Counted from the stretch's first letter, positions 23,111 through 32,198 are shown. The stretch is DNA of 41,287 nt from Anaerotignum lactatifermentans (GCF_016902535.1 NZ_JACSNY010000017.1:1-41287); one strand, 5' to 3'. The notes: generated from the sequence alone by a model not told the origin. A program made the numbers and translations.

Positions 23111-25408
23111 ATGTTATTGAATCCTGGTTCTGTCCTTGGCGGCAGATATGAAATTATAGAAAAGATCGGCTCCGGCGGCATGGCGGTGGTTTATCGCGGG
23201 AAGGATAAAAAACTGGACCGTTTCGTCACCATCAAGGTGCTGCGGGAGGAATACATCGGGGATGAGGAATTTATTGAGCGGTTCCAGTCGGAAGCCTGTT
23301 CCGCCGCCAGACTGTCTCATCCCAATATCGTCAGAGTGTATGATGTTGGCGAAGACGGGGACATCAATTTTATTGTAATGGAGTATATCCATGGAGATAC
23401 GCTGAAAACAGCCATTCGCAAGAAGGCGCCCTTTGATTCCCGTTCTACCATCAATGTGGCCATTCAGATTGCTTCGGCGCTGTCTCAGGCTCATAAGGCC
23501 CATATCGTACATAGAGACATCAAGCCCCAGAATATTCTGGTGGGCACCGATGGCGTGGTAAAGGTAACGGATTTCGGTATTGCCAGAGCGGCCCGCGCTA
23601 CCACCATGACCACAACGGCCAACGCGGCTGGCTCTGTGCATTATTTTTCTCCGGAACAGGCCAGAGGCGGCTATGTGGATGAAAAGAGCGATATTTACTC
23701 TCTGGGCATTACCATGTTTGAAATGATTACCGGGGTGCTTCCGTTCCAGGGAAATAACTCCGTTGCCATCGCGTTAAAGCATATCAACGAGGAGCTGCCG
23801 GATATCCGTCAGTACAATCCCAACTGCTACGCTTCTTTGGAAGGCATTATCAAAAAGGCGACCATGAAAAAGGCTGATGAAAGATACGCCAACATTGATC
23901 TGATGCTGGCGGACCTGATCCGGGCCAGAACAGATACATCCGCCTTTGTTCAGTCCGAGGAAAAGCCCTCGGCGGCGGAAGAAGCCGTAAAGGCGGCGGC
24001 GCCTGCGGCAGGTATCCGTATGTCCAAACGGGCGGAGGCGGCCATGGAACTGCGGGCGGCCCAGGAAAAAATGGAAGCGGAACGGGCGGAAAACGCCAGA
24101 AAAGCCAAAGAAGAACTGCCTGCGGAGGAAGAGGCTACCAGAAAAACCGATGCCAGAGAGCTGGAATATATCCGGGGCAAACGGACGGAGGCGGAAGAGC
24201 CTGCCGCCGTTAAGGAGCCTCTGGTCAGCTTTGAGAAATACGGCAAAAAGCTGAAGATTTCCAAAGACGACAATTACGAAGGGGAATATATGGCGGCAGA
24301 AGAAGTCAAGGCTAGCAAGCGTCCGGAGAAAAAGCGGCGCAACCCCAGAAAAGAAGAGGATTATGACAACGAGAGAGACCGCAAGGCGGAACGGAAGGTC
24401 ATTGCCGCCGCCATTGTGACTGCTATTGTCATTATTGCCATCATCAGCGCCGTGGGCCTGCGGGCACTGGGCGGCATCGGCGGCATTGGCGCCGGAGAAA
24501 AGAATATCGAGACACCGGTATTTATTGGTATGACCTATGAGGAAGCCGTTACAGAGGCGGAACGCCTGGGCATCACACTGGTGAAGGAAGGCGAGGAATA
24601 CAGCAGCTATTACGATGCCGGATTGGTTACATGGCAGTCTGTCAACGACGGAACCATGGTGGCGAAAAACGCCAAGGTAGGCGTAAAAGTCAGTCTGGGA
24701 CTGAGCAGTGAGGAAATGCCGGACGTAGTGGGCAAGGACGAACAGAAGGCCAGAGAGGCTATTATCTCCCTGATAGGTACCGCGCCCATTATCGAATATG
24801 AAGAAAATGAGGATGTAAAGCCCAATACGGTTATTTCTCAGAATCCGGATGAGGGCGAGAAGATCGACGCCCATACCAGAATCACGCTGGTGGTAAGCAA
24901 AGGCGGCGAAGGTGATGATGTGATCGTGCCCAATGTACAGGGTTCCACCGAGGATCAGGCCAGACGGGAACTGGAAGCTGTGGGCCTGACAGTGGGCAAT
25001 GTTTCCAGAATTGAGAGCAGCACGGTGGCGGAAGGTCTGGTCATTACCCAGACATTGACACCGAATACAGAGGTTGCCAGCGGCAGTGTTGTAAATCTGG
25101 TAGTTAGCAGCGGCGCGCCCGCCTCCAGCGAGCCTTCCGGCAGCGGAAGCGGCAGTGGCAGCGGCAGCGGTACGACAGAAGCCACCAGCAGCACGAAATA
25201 CTATACATTGGAAGCGCCTGCCGGCGCCGGAGATGTGGTTCAGGTGCGTGTTGTGAAAACAGACATGGACGGAACTTCCGTTGTAGAGGAAGGCGCGAAG
25301 AACCTTTCCGACTTCCCTTACAGTATTGCGGTTATGGGCAGAGGCAGCGGCACGGTGACCTATTACGCGGACGGCGTACAGCAGTGGTCCGTAGCTGTTG
25401 AGTTTTAA
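23111..25408 (+). CDS. prkC: PASTA-domain Ser/Thr protein kinase
   Basis: The 765-residue receptor kinase has an N-terminal Hanks-type kinase domain: Gly loop 19-27, Lys42, HRD 134-136, DFG 154-156 and a Thr-rich activation loop (TTMTTTANAAGS). A long charged linker (280-428) is followed by one membrane span (429-449). Three extracellular PASTA repeats lie at about 466-530, 533-597 and 602-667. A Ser/Gly linker (673-687) leads to a C-terminal domain of about 70 residues. PASTA domains bind peptidoglycan fragments. The kinase follows its phosphatase directly. The last domain is beyond the usual family length and may be a small beta domain. Confidence 0.96.
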   Translation: MLLNPGSVLGGRYEIIEKIGSGGMAVVYRGKDKKLDRFVTIKVLREEYIGDEEFIERFQSEACSAARLSHPNIVRVYDVGEDGDINFIVMEYIHGDTLKTAIRKKAPFDSRSTINVAIQIASALSQAHKAHIVHRDIKPQNILVGTDGVVKVTDFGIARAARATTMTTTANAAGSVHYFSPEQARGGYVDEKSDIYSLGITMFEMITGVLPFQGNNSVAIALKHINEELPDIRQYNPNCYASLEGIIKKATMKKADERYANIDLMLADLIRARTDTSAFVQSEEKPSAAEEAVKAAAPAAGIRMSKRAEAAMELRAAQEKMEAERAENARKAKEELPAEEEATRKTDARELEYIRGKRTEAEEPAAVKEPLVSFEKYGKKLKISKDDNYEGEYMAAEEVKASKRPEKKRRNPRKEEDYDNERDRKAERKVIAAAIVTAIVIIAIISAVGLRALGGIGGIGAGEKNIETPVFIGMTYEEAVTEAERLGITLVKEGEEYSSYYDAGLVTWQSVNDGTMVAKNAKVGVKVSLGLSSEEMPDVVGKDEQKAREAIISLIGTAPIIEYEENEDVKPNTVISQNPDEGEKIDAHTRITLVVSKGGEGDDVIVPNVQGSTEDQARRELEAVGLTVGNVSRIESSTVAEGLVITQTLTPNTEVASGSVVNLVVSSGAPASSEPSGSGSGSGSGSGTTEATSSTKYYTLEAPAGAGDVVQVRVVKTDMDGTSVVEEGAKNLSDFPYSIAVMGRGSGTVTYYADGVQQWSVAVEF

Positions 25409-25430
25409 ATCATTGGAATCAGGTGAATGA

Positions 25431-26309
25431 ATGACACATAAAGGCGTAATTTTAAAGGGCATCGGCGGTTTTTACTACGTGGATACGGAAAACGGCGTTT
25501 ACGAGTGCAGAGCCAGAGGCATTTTCCGCAAGGAGGGCATCCGTCCTACCGTTGGAGATGATGTAGAAATTTCGGTGCTGGATGAAAAAAATAAAAAAGG
25601 CAGTCTGGATGTGATTTTTCCCAGAAGGAACGAGCTGATCCGTCCCAGAGTAGCCAATGTGGATCAGGCGGTCATTGTGTTTGCCGCCAAAAGTCCCAAT
25701 ATGAATCTGGATCTTCTGGATCGTTTTCTGGTGCTGGCGGAGGAGCAGGAGCTGGAGATCGTTCTGGTCATCAATAAGATCGACCGGGATAAGCAGGGAC
25801 GATATGAGGAGGCGGCGGTGCTGTACCGGGCCGCCGGCTATCCTGTGGTTTGTACCAGTGCGGAAAAGGGAATCGGCATAGAAGAACTGCGGGAAGTTTT
25901 AAAAAATAAGATTTCTGTATTTGCCGGGCCATCCGGGGTAGGAAAAAGCAGTCTCATCAACAGCGCTTTTCCCGGATTGTCCCTGAATACAGGAGAAATC
26001 AGCGAGAAGATACAAAGAGGGCGCCATACCACCCGCCATGCGGAGCTGATTCAGGTGTCGGAGCAGAGTTATATTGTAGACTCTCCGGGATTTACCTCGT
26101 TGTTTCTGAACCACATTCCGGCGGAAAAATTGCAGTATTATTTCCGGGAGTTCGCGCCTTATGTGCATGAATGCTATTATAACGGATGTATGCATATCAA
26201 CGAGCCCGACTGCGCCGTAAAGGAGCAGATCGGCAAAGCCATAGACAGCCGCCGGTATGAGCGGTACAAAACACTGTTTGAGGAACTGGAGAATGAAAGG
26301 AGAATGTAA
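25431..26309 (+). CDS. rsgA: Ribosome small-subunit-dependent GTPase RsgA
   Basis: This 292-residue, circularly permuted GTPase has an N-terminal OB fold. The G motifs appear in the order NKID (115-118), GPSGVGKS (166-173), T-rich GRHTTRH and DSPG. A C-terminal zinc site (HECYYNGCMHINEPDC) follows. It checks late 30S subunit maturation. The gene lies 22 bp after prkC and 1 bp before rpe, the normal Bacillota order. Confidence 0.97.
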   Translation: MTHKGVILKGIGGFYYVDTENGVYECRARGIFRKEGIRPTVGDDVEISVLDEKNKKGSLDVIFPRRNELIRPRVANVDQAVIVFAAKSPNMNLDLLDRFLVLAEEQELEIVLVINKIDRDKQGRYEEAAVLYRAAGYPVVCTSAEKGIGIEELREVLKNKISVFAGPSGVGKSSLINSAFPGLSLNTGEISEKIQRGRHTTRHAELIQVSEQSYIVDSPGFTSLFLNHIPAEKLQYYFREFAPYVHECYYNGCMHINEPDCAVKEQIGKAIDSRRYERYKTLFEELENERRM

Positions 26310-26310
26310 T

Positions 26311-26982
26311 ATGTCGATCTGTCTTTCCCCTTCTATGCTTTCCATTGATTTTACGAAAGCAGGAGAACAGCTTGCCATTGTGGAAGGCGCAGGCGTGCCT
26401 TATCTCCATCTGGATGTGATGGACGGGGTATTTGTACCCAATATTTCTTTCGGTATCCCTGTGATCCAGGGCATCCGCAAGGCCAGCCATATGGTATTTG
26501 ATACCCATTTGATGATTGTGGAGCCGGAACGGTATGTGGAGCAGTTCCGCAAGGCCGGGGCGGATATTATCAATTTCCACGTAGAGGCCACAAAGGACCC
26601 GGCAGGCTGCATCGCTAAGATTAAGGCCACGGGCGCAAAGGCAGCCATTACCATTAAGCCCAAAACACCGGTAGAGGAAATCAAGCCCTATCTGGCGGAT
26701 GTGGATATGGTGCTGGTGATGACGGTGGAACCCGGTTTTGGCGGTCAGAAATTTATGGCCGATCAGGTGCCTAAGATTGCGCAGCTGGCGGCATGGAAGA
26801 AAGAACTGGGTCTGTCTTACGATATTGAGGTAGACGGTGGTATTACATTGGATAATGTACGGCAGGTATTGGACGCCGGGGCCAATGTCATCGTAGCTGG
26901 CTCCGCGGTCTTTGGCAAAGAGGATATCGCGGCGGCGGCCAAGGGATTTTTGGATATTTTTCAGGAGTATGAGGCGAGATGA
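26311..26982 (+). CDS. rpe: Ribulose-phosphate 3-epimerase
   Basis: The 223-residue TIM-barrel enzyme interconverts ribulose 5-phosphate and xylulose 5-phosphate in the pentose phosphate pathway. Diagnostic segments are LSPSMLSIDF, HLDVMDGVFVPNISFG (metal-binding His and Asp), DTHLMI, MTVEPGFGGQKF and DGGITLDN. I chose ATG 26311 with AAAGGAG upstream. It overlaps thiN by ATGA. Confidence 0.97.
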   Translation: MSICLSPSMLSIDFTKAGEQLAIVEGAGVPYLHLDVMDGVFVPNISFGIPVIQGIRKASHMVFDTHLMIVEPERYVEQFRKAGADIINFHVEATKDPAGCIAKIKATGAKAAITIKPKTPVEEIKPYLADVDMVLVMTVEPGFGGQKFMADQVPKIAQLAAWKKELGLSYDIEVDGGITLDNVRQVLDAGANVIVAGSAVFGKEDIAAAAKGFLDIFQEYEAR

Positions 26983-27617
26983 AGGCGGTACTGTTTGGCG
27001 GTGCGGCCATAGAGGATTACAGATTCTGCCTGCCCTACTTAGCGGAGGCGGATGAGATCATCTGCTGTGACGGTGGGATGCACCACGCAAAAGCATTAGG
27101 AATACAGCCGGACCATATTGTCGGAGATTTTGATTCTGTTTTGCCGGAAGTATTGGAAGAGTATCGGGAAGCAGGCATTTCTATCCGGCAGTTCCCTACC
27201 CATAAGGACGAGACAGATATGCAACTGGGATTACAGCTGGCTCTGGAGCTGGGGGCGGATACGGTGGTCATGCTGGGCGGCATTGGCAGCCGTCTGGATC
27301 ATACACTGGCCAACGCCCATTTGCTGCTTTGGCTTTTGAAAAAGGGGGTTCATGGCATCCTGGCAAATGAAAAAAACCGGGTGGAGCTGACAGACGGAGA
27401 ACTGACGCTCCATGGAAAGGCGGGGGATCTGGTGTCTCTTCTGCCCTTGAGCATGGAAGTAAAAGGGGTAACGCTGGAGGGAATGGAATATCCTCTGACA
27501 GACTATGATCTGGCGGTGGATGATGAACTGATCGCCGTCAGCAACGTAATGCTGGGGGAAGAAGCGAAGGTGCGGATCAAAAGCGGATATCTTTATGTAA
27601 TGCAGACCAGAGATTGA
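26979..27617 (+). CDS. thiN: Thiamine pyrophosphokinase
   Basis: This 212-residue enzyme transfers pyrophosphate from ATP to thiamine, giving thiamine diphosphate. It has the family motifs ICCDGGMHHAKALG, DHIVGDFDSV, FPTHKDETDMQLGL and GGIGSRLDHTLANAHLL. It is the last gene of the operon, as in many Bacillota, and is followed by the GCCGGAATC hairpin, which may terminate the transcript. Confidence 0.96.
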   Translation: MKAVLFGGAAIEDYRFCLPYLAEADEIICCDGGMHHAKALGIQPDHIVGDFDSVLPEVLEEYREAGISIRQFPTHKDETDMQLGLQLALELGADTVVMLGGIGSRLDHTLANAHLLLWLLKKGVHGILANEKNRVELTDGELTLHGKAGDLVSLLPLSMEVKGVTLEGMEYPLTDYDLAVDDELIAVSNVMLGEEAKVRIKSGYLYVMQTRD

Positions 27618-27661
27618 TGAGAAAACGGACAGCCCTTAAAAACAATTCCAATGAAAATTGA

Positions 27662-27710
27662 ATTGCCGGAATCTTTGTAACAATGAGGATTCCGGCAATA
27701 TTTGTTTTCT
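27662..27710 (+). repeat. GCCGGAATC hairpin element, copy A
   Basis: ATTGCCGGAATC (27662-27673) pairs with GATTCCGGCAAT (27688-27699), followed by the T-rich flank ATTTGTTTTCTTATG. The same stem and flank recur at 34187, also after a rightward gene, so the conserved unit exceeds the stem itself. It could be both a terminator and a small dispersed repeat. Confidence 0.8.
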
Positions 27711-27811
27711 TATGGAGATATTCCGAAGAAAAGGTACGTTTTTCGTATGGAAGGAGCCGGATAGCACAAACGGCCGGAAAAAGGCATACCATAAAACAAG
27801 GAGGTGGGCCC

Positions 27812-27973
27812 ATGGGAAAAGGATGCAGAACGGACTGGAAAAAGCGCAGCTGCGGCATCATACTTATGGCAGTGGGCCTTGGGATGCTGCTGGCGTTTCT
27901 ATTTCCTGGCTGCGCGTTTTTGACTGCCGCGGCGCTGTTGTGCGGCGGTGCATGGCTGATTTATCTCAGCTGA
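27812..27973 (+). CDS. Small membrane protein, 53 residues
   Basis: I do not recognise this short product. After a basic, Cys-containing start (MGKGCRTDWKKRSCG) it is almost entirely hydrophobic and forms one long or two short membrane helices. The ribosome site AAGGAGGTGG is excellent and a strong terminator follows, which supports a real gene. There is no close promoter hexamer that I trust. Confidence 0.6.
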   Translation: MGKGCRTDWKKRSCGIILMAVGLGMLLAFLFPGCAFLTAAALLCGGAWLIYLS

Positions 27974-28020
27974 AAAAACCCCTTTCCGAAGGGCATTGGC
28001 CCATGGGAAAGGGGTTTTCT
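27974..28020. terminator. Bidirectional terminator
   Basis: AAAACCCCTTTCC pairs with GGAAAGGGGTTTT, with T runs on both strands. It separates the small membrane protein gene from the convergent spore protein gene. Confidence 0.92.
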
Positions 28021-28056
28021 TTGGTTCAGCCGGGAAAAATGTGTTTCGCCGGAGGA

Positions 28057-28275
28057 TTAGTTATCCTTTTCCGCCATCATTTTTTCCTGGGCTTCGATCA
28101 TTTTTTTGACCATATAGCCGCCAACATAACCGTTCTGCGCGGATGTCAGATCGCCGTTGTAGCCTTTTTTCAGAGGTACGCCGATCTCGTTGGCCACTTC
28201 ATATTTAAACTGTTCCATCGCGGCCTTCGCTTCGGGTACATTGACCTTGTTGCCTGTTGTAGAATTGCTGCTCAT
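28057..28275 (-). CDS. Alpha/beta-type small acid-soluble spore protein
   Basis: This 72-residue protein matches the DNA-protecting spore proteins. The GPR protease site region reads KYEVANEIGV, and the second conserved block is YNGDLTSAQNGYVGGYMVKKMI. Such proteins coat spore DNA and change its conformation, so the organism very likely forms endospores. Two ATGs are possible: the second (28275) sits 7 bp from AAGGAGGT, while the first (28281) is only 1-2 bp away, so I prefer the second. A sigma-G-like promoter lies upstream. Confidence 0.95.
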   Translation of the reverse strand: MSSNSTTGNKVNVPEAKAAMEQFKYEVANEIGVPLKKGYNGDLTSAQNGYVGGYMVKKMIEAQEKMMAEKDN

Positions 28276-28321
28276 GTTCATTACCTCCTTGAAATCTTGC
28301 TGTTGTTTGGTGTTGCAGTCT

Positions 28322-28350
28322 TAGTATGGCACGGTGAATTTGAAATATGA
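28322..28350 (-). promoter_or_regulatory. Sigma-G-like promoter of the spore protein gene
   Basis: On the minus strand TCATA (28346-28350), a 17-bp spacer and CATACTA (28322-28328) resemble the forespore sigma-G consensus GHATR-N18-CATWHTA. The -10 box is identical to the one at 40717. Confidence 0.6.
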
Positions 28351-28518
28351 CAGGAACTTAATTCCACAAAAACTGGCAGATTCTGTTTGAAAAATCAACT
28401 GACGGTCTGAAAAAGGCATTTGCGGGCAGAATAAAAAGAAGAAATGGAGAGAAAAGTACACCTTGACAGAGGAAAAAAGGAGCTCTATCATGGAAAGAAG
28501 AAAAAGGAGGAAGGAACC

Positions 28519-29973
28519 ATGAGAATATTAGATGGACTTGGCACGGACAACGTGTTTTATTTTTTTGAAGAGATTACGCGAATTCCCCACGGCAGCGGAA
28601 ACGAAGGCCCTCTGGCGGCGTATCTGATGGCGTTTGCTCAGGAGCGGGGGTTGGAGTGCCGCAAAGATAACGCCGGAAATGTGGTTATCAAAAAGCCGGG
28701 GACGGCAGGATATGAAAAGTCTCCTGCGGTGATTTTGCAGGGGCATATGGATATGGTCTGTGAAAAACTGGCAGGAGTGGAACATGATTTTACAACAGAG
28801 CCTTTGCAGCTGGAGATTGACGGCGATTTGATCCGCGCTAAGGGCACTACACTGGGCGCGGACAACGGTATTGCCGTGGCCTATATGCTGGCGGCGCTGG
28901 ATGCCGGAGATATGGCGCATCCGCCGCTGGAGGCAGTATTTACCACAGGCGAGGAAACCGGCATGGAAGGCGCCAAGGGACTGGACTGTTCTGATTTAAA
29001 GGGAAAATATCTTATCAATATGGATACGGAAGAGGAAGGGAAATTTCTCATCAGCTGCTGCGGCGGCAGACGGGAGCAGATTGTGCTGCCGGTGGAATAT
29101 GTGGAGAAAAAAGAAGGACAGCAGGCCTATCTTTTGACCATAAAGGGATTAAAAGGCGGACATTCCGGCAGCGATATCCATTTGAACCGGGCCAGCGCCA
29201 ACAAACTGCTGGGGCGGATTCTGCATGGTTTGGCAGAGAATGTTTCTTATGATCTGGTTCGTGTGGATGGCGGCAATATGGATAATGCCATCTGTCGGGA
29301 GGCGGAAGCGGTGCTGATGGTGACAGAAGCGGAGGCGAAAAAAGCCGCGGCGGCTGTGGCGGAAGCGGAAAAAATGCTGAAAGAGGAATACCGCCGTTCC
29401 GATGGGGATATGATAGTGACATGGGAAAGTCTGCGGGAGCAGGTATCCCATATGATGACGGAGGATACCAAACAGAAGGTCATTTCCATACTGATGCTGC
29501 TGCCATTTGGGGTAGAGAGCATGAGCATGGAGGTGGAAGGACTGGTGGAAAGCTCCAGTAACCCCGGTATTCTGAAGACGGAAGGGAACGCCGTTTATTT
29601 TGACAATGCGGTCAGAAGTTCCGTTGCCTCTAAAAAAGAGCTGATCTGTCAGCAGATTCATACGCTGGCGAAGCTTTGCGGTGGGAAATGTGAAAGCAGA
29701 GCTGATTATCCCGGCTGGATGTATCAGGAGGATTCCAGACTGCTGACTGTGCTGGAGGAGGCATACCGCCGTACCGCGGGCAAGGAGCCGGAACGTGTGG
29801 CCATCCATGCCGGCGTGGAATGTGGTTTATTCGCGGAGAAGATGCCCTGGCTGGATATGGTATCTCTGGGACCGGAAATGTATGACGTCCATACGCCGGA
29901 TGAGCGGTTGTCCATTTCTTCCGTAAAACGGACGTGGGAACTGTTGAAGGCTACATTGGCGGAATTAAAATAA
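28519..29973 (+). CDS. pepD: Aminoacyl-histidine dipeptidase (M20 family, PepD)
   Basis: The 484-residue length fits PepD. The zinc ligands are visible: His76 and Asp78 (QGHMDMV), Asp115 (LGADNG), Glu145/146 (TGEETG), a later Asp in INMDTEEEG and a His in AIHAGVECG. The enzyme cleaves Xaa-His and other dipeptides in the cytoplasm, which suits an amino-acid fermenter. I chose ATG 28519 behind AAAAAGGAGGAAGG; an in-frame ATG at 28444 lacks a good site. The next gene starts 19 bp later. Confidence 0.94.
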   Translation: MRILDGLGTDNVFYFFEEITRIPHGSGNEGPLAAYLMAFAQERGLECRKDNAGNVVIKKPGTAGYEKSPAVILQGHMDMVCEKLAGVEHDFTTEPLQLEIDGDLIRAKGTTLGADNGIAVAYMLAALDAGDMAHPPLEAVFTTGEETGMEGAKGLDCSDLKGKYLINMDTEEEGKFLISCCGGRREQIVLPVEYVEKKEGQQAYLLTIKGLKGGHSGSDIHLNRASANKLLGRILHGLAENVSYDLVRVDGGNMDNAICREAEAVLMVTEAEAKKAAAAVAEAEKMLKEEYRRSDGDMIVTWESLREQVSHMMTEDTKQKVISILMLLPFGVESMSMEVEGLVESSSNPGILKTEGNAVYFDNAVRSSVASKKELICQQIHTLAKLCGGKCESRADYPGWMYQEDSRLLTVLEEAYRRTAGKEPERVAIHAGVECGLFAEKMPWLDMVSLGPEMYDVHTPDERLSISSVKRTWELLKATLAELK

Positions 29974-29992
29974 AACATAGGGAGGTGGGCTT

Positions 29993-31126
29993 TTGAAGCT
30001 GCCATGGAACAGAAAATATCTGGAGATCTGTTTTCACGTGGTGTTGACGGCAGGCGCTGTGGCTCTGCTGTGGGCGGTCATGAGCCGCCTCCCTCAGGCG
30101 AAAAATGTCATATTTGAAACGGCGGGGAAGCTCCTCGCCGTTTTTGCGCCCTTATTCTGGGCCATTGGCTTTGCCGTGGTACTGGAACCATTGACCAAGT
30201 TTTACGACAGGCGGCTGTTTTTTGGCAGGGAAAAGAAAAAGAACAGAAAAAAGGCGGCAGCGGCGGCTTATCTGACGGTGGGGCTGCTGCTGGGCGGTCT
30301 GGTTCTGTGGGTAGTACGAAAAGCGGGGACCATGGATGTGGAAGCCCTGGCGGCGCAGGCAGGGGACTTTGTGCTGTCCATCGGCGATCTTCTGGTGCTG
30401 CTTCAGCTGCGGCTGGCGGAATTCGGTCTGCTGCGAAATGTGGAGGGGCTGATTTCTCAGGGGGCTTTGCAGCTCAGTCAATGGCTGGAAAATTTTATTC
30501 TGGGAGCGGCGGTTTCTCTGCCAAAGGCTGGCGGCTATGTTCTGGATGCCGTCATTGGATTTACAGCGGCTTTTTACTTCCTGATGGAGAAGGAGCAGGT
30601 TTTTCTTTTCCTGCGGGATACGTCCACCGTGTTTTTTGGCCAGAGGTTTACGAAAACGGCGGCGGAGCTGTGCGGGGAATTCTATGGTTTGGTCATGGGG
30701 TATCTCAGCGGTCAGATCACCGATGCCGTCATTATGGGCATTCTTTTCGCGGCGGCCTTCTGGATCATTGGTATCCCCTATGGGATCTGGATTGGAGTGA
30801 TTTCCGGTTTTTCCAATCTGATTCCCTATTTTGGGGCGATTATGGCTTTTCTGCTGGCGGTGCTGTCCGGTTTATTCAGCGGTGTACCCATACGGGCGCT
30901 TTTCGCGGCGGGGGCTATCCTTTTGCTCCAGCAGCTGGACAGTGCCGTGATCGTGCCTAAGGTGCTGGGAAAAAAGGTGGAGATGCATCCGGTGCTGGTT
31001 CTGCTGTCTTTGTCGGTATTCGGCGGGCTCTTTGGGTTTTGGGGGCTGGTCTGGGCGGTACCTCTGGGTGCCTTCTGCAAAAATCTCTTTTTCCGGCTAT
31101 ATCTGAGAAAACGGCGGAAAACATGA
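29993..31126 (+). CDS. AI-2E family transporter
   Basis: This 377-residue membrane protein has the AI-2E/YtvI layout: two N-terminal spans with WAIGFAVVLEPLTKF, a basic loop (GREKKKNRKKAAAA), a central amphipathic region, and a C-terminal group of spans with GIPYGIWIGVISGFSNLIPYFG. Despite the family name, most members have no proven role in autoinducer transport. Translation begins at TTG 29993 behind GGGAGGTGGG. It probably shares a transcript with pepD. Confidence 0.9.
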   Translation: MKLPWNRKYLEICFHVVLTAGAVALLWAVMSRLPQAKNVIFETAGKLLAVFAPLFWAIGFAVVLEPLTKFYDRRLFFGREKKKNRKKAAAAAYLTVGLLLGGLVLWVVRKAGTMDVEALAAQAGDFVLSIGDLLVLLQLRLAEFGLLRNVEGLISQGALQLSQWLENFILGAAVSLPKAGGYVLDAVIGFTAAFYFLMEKEQVFLFLRDTSTVFFGQRFTKTAAELCGEFYGLVMGYLSGQITDAVIMGILFAAAFWIIGIPYGIWIGVISGFSNLIPYFGAIMAFLLAVLSGLFSGVPIRALFAAGAILLLQQLDSAVIVPKVLGKKVEMHPVLVLLSLSVFGGLFGFWGLVWAVPLGAFCKNLFFRLYLRKRRKT

Positions 31127-31244
31127 CGTTTTTTTCCGGGTTTATGTGCAAAATATCACTTTTTTTTCTTATGGGGATATGATACAATATCTGTGCAATA
31201 GGAAATGAAGACATCCCAAATGTTGTGAAAGGTGGTTGAAACCT

Positions 31245-31694
31245 ATGAAGGGTCTGGTAACAGACGCAAAAGGAAGTTTCGTGACAGTACACATTGTGCG
31301 GAAAGAAGCCTGCGGCGAATGTCGTGCCTGCTTCCGCGGCATGATGGAAAAAGATATGGACGTAGAGGCGAAGAATCTCTGTGAGGCGGAGATCGGCGAT
31401 TGGGTTGAGCTGGAATTGAAGGACAATGCGTTTATGCATGCTGTTCTGATTATGTATGGCATCCCTCTGATCGGTCTGCTGGTTGGTGTGGTACTGGGCT
31501 ATTTCTTCGCGGCGCCTCTGGTGCCTGCCATTGATGAAGGGCTGGTATCCTTTATCTGTGGGCTGATCGGTACCGGCATTTGCTATGCCGCTATCCACAG
31601 CCAGAACAAACGGTGGGAAAGCGGAAAGTATCTGCCCATGGCGACTCGCCTGACCACAGAGGACGCTTTGACAGACGGTTCCTGCAACGCGTAA
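31245..31694 (+). CDS. RseC/SoxR-reducing family membrane protein
   Basis: The 149-residue protein has an N-terminal soluble domain with a Cys cluster (ACGECRACF), followed by IGDWVELELKDN and two membrane spans (about residues 65-110). This is the layout of the SoxR_red/RseC family, which in other bacteria works with the Rnf electron-transport complex. No rnf genes are in this window, so its partner is unknown. ATG 31245 follows AAAGGTGG; a TTG at 31236 would overlap that site. TACAAT at 31183-31188 is a likely -10 box. Confidence 0.85.
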   Translation: MKGLVTDAKGSFVTVHIVRKEACGECRACFRGMMEKDMDVEAKNLCEAEIGDWVELELKDNAFMHAVLIMYGIPLIGLLVGVVLGYFFAAPLVPAIDEGLVSFICGLIGTGICYAAIHSQNKRWESGKYLPMATRLTTEDALTDGSCNA

Positions 31695-31721
31695 GAAAGG
31701 TGAATTGAATAGAAACAGACA

Positions 31722-31767
31722 ACAGGCTGGACGCTTTTCCATGGGAAGGCACCGGCCTGTTTTTTTG
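31722..31767 (+). terminator. Intrinsic terminator
   Basis: ACAGGC (31722-31727) pairs with GCCTGT (31755-31760), with further pairing inside, followed by seven T residues. Confidence 0.85.
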
Positions 31768-31823
31768 TTTGGGAACAAAGGCGGATGGACGGGCATATGA
31801 TAAAAGCAAAAAGAGGAATGAAT

Positions 31824-32198
31824 ATGAAAGAACGTGTCATGTACTGGTGTGGAGAAGGGGAAAACTGTTCGCGTGCCATTTTGCGGGCGGCGGCGGAGAA
31901 ATACGGATTCCCTTATACCGGGGAATTGGAAAACTGCTGTGCCGCTGTCAGCACCGGTTTCGGCATCGGCACATTTTGCAGCGGGCTCATTGCCTGTATT
32001 ATGGTTCTGGGAATGCTTTTTGATCCGGAGGAGGCCAAGGCCAAACGTCTGGCGTTATTGATGACATTCAAAGAAAAATACGGCAGCCTGGACTGCGGCG
32101 CTTTATCCGGAGACCGAGCGGATTGTATTGCACTGATGGGAGAAATGGGCAGTATATTGGAAGACTGTATTGGCACGGTACAGGAGACGGCAGACTGA
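31824..32198 (+). CDS. C_GCAxxG_C_C family redox protein
   Basis: This 124-residue protein has the spaced cysteines of the C_GCAxxG_C_C family: GENCSRAILRAA, then LENCCAAVSTGFGIGTFCSGL, and later LDCGALSGDRADCIALM and LEDCIG. The family is common in anaerobes and is presumed to bind a metal or act in redox, but its function is not established. Here the GCA part reads NCSRA and CCAAV, so it is a slight variant. ATG 31824 is 7 bp from AGAGG; earlier in-frame starts lack good spacing. A strong terminator follows. Confidence 0.8.
   Translation: MKERVMYWCGEGENCSRAILRAAAEKYGFPYTGELENCCAAVSTGFGIGTFCSGLIACIMVLGMLFDPEEAKAKRLALLMTFKEKYGSLDCGALSGDRADCIALMGEMGSILEDCIGTVQETAD

Noticed and set aside
23774-25462. 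A 562-residue frame antisense to the PASTA kinase
   Set aside because: It is a shadow of the kinase gene; its His/Phe-rich composition is that of reverse-complemented coding DNA.
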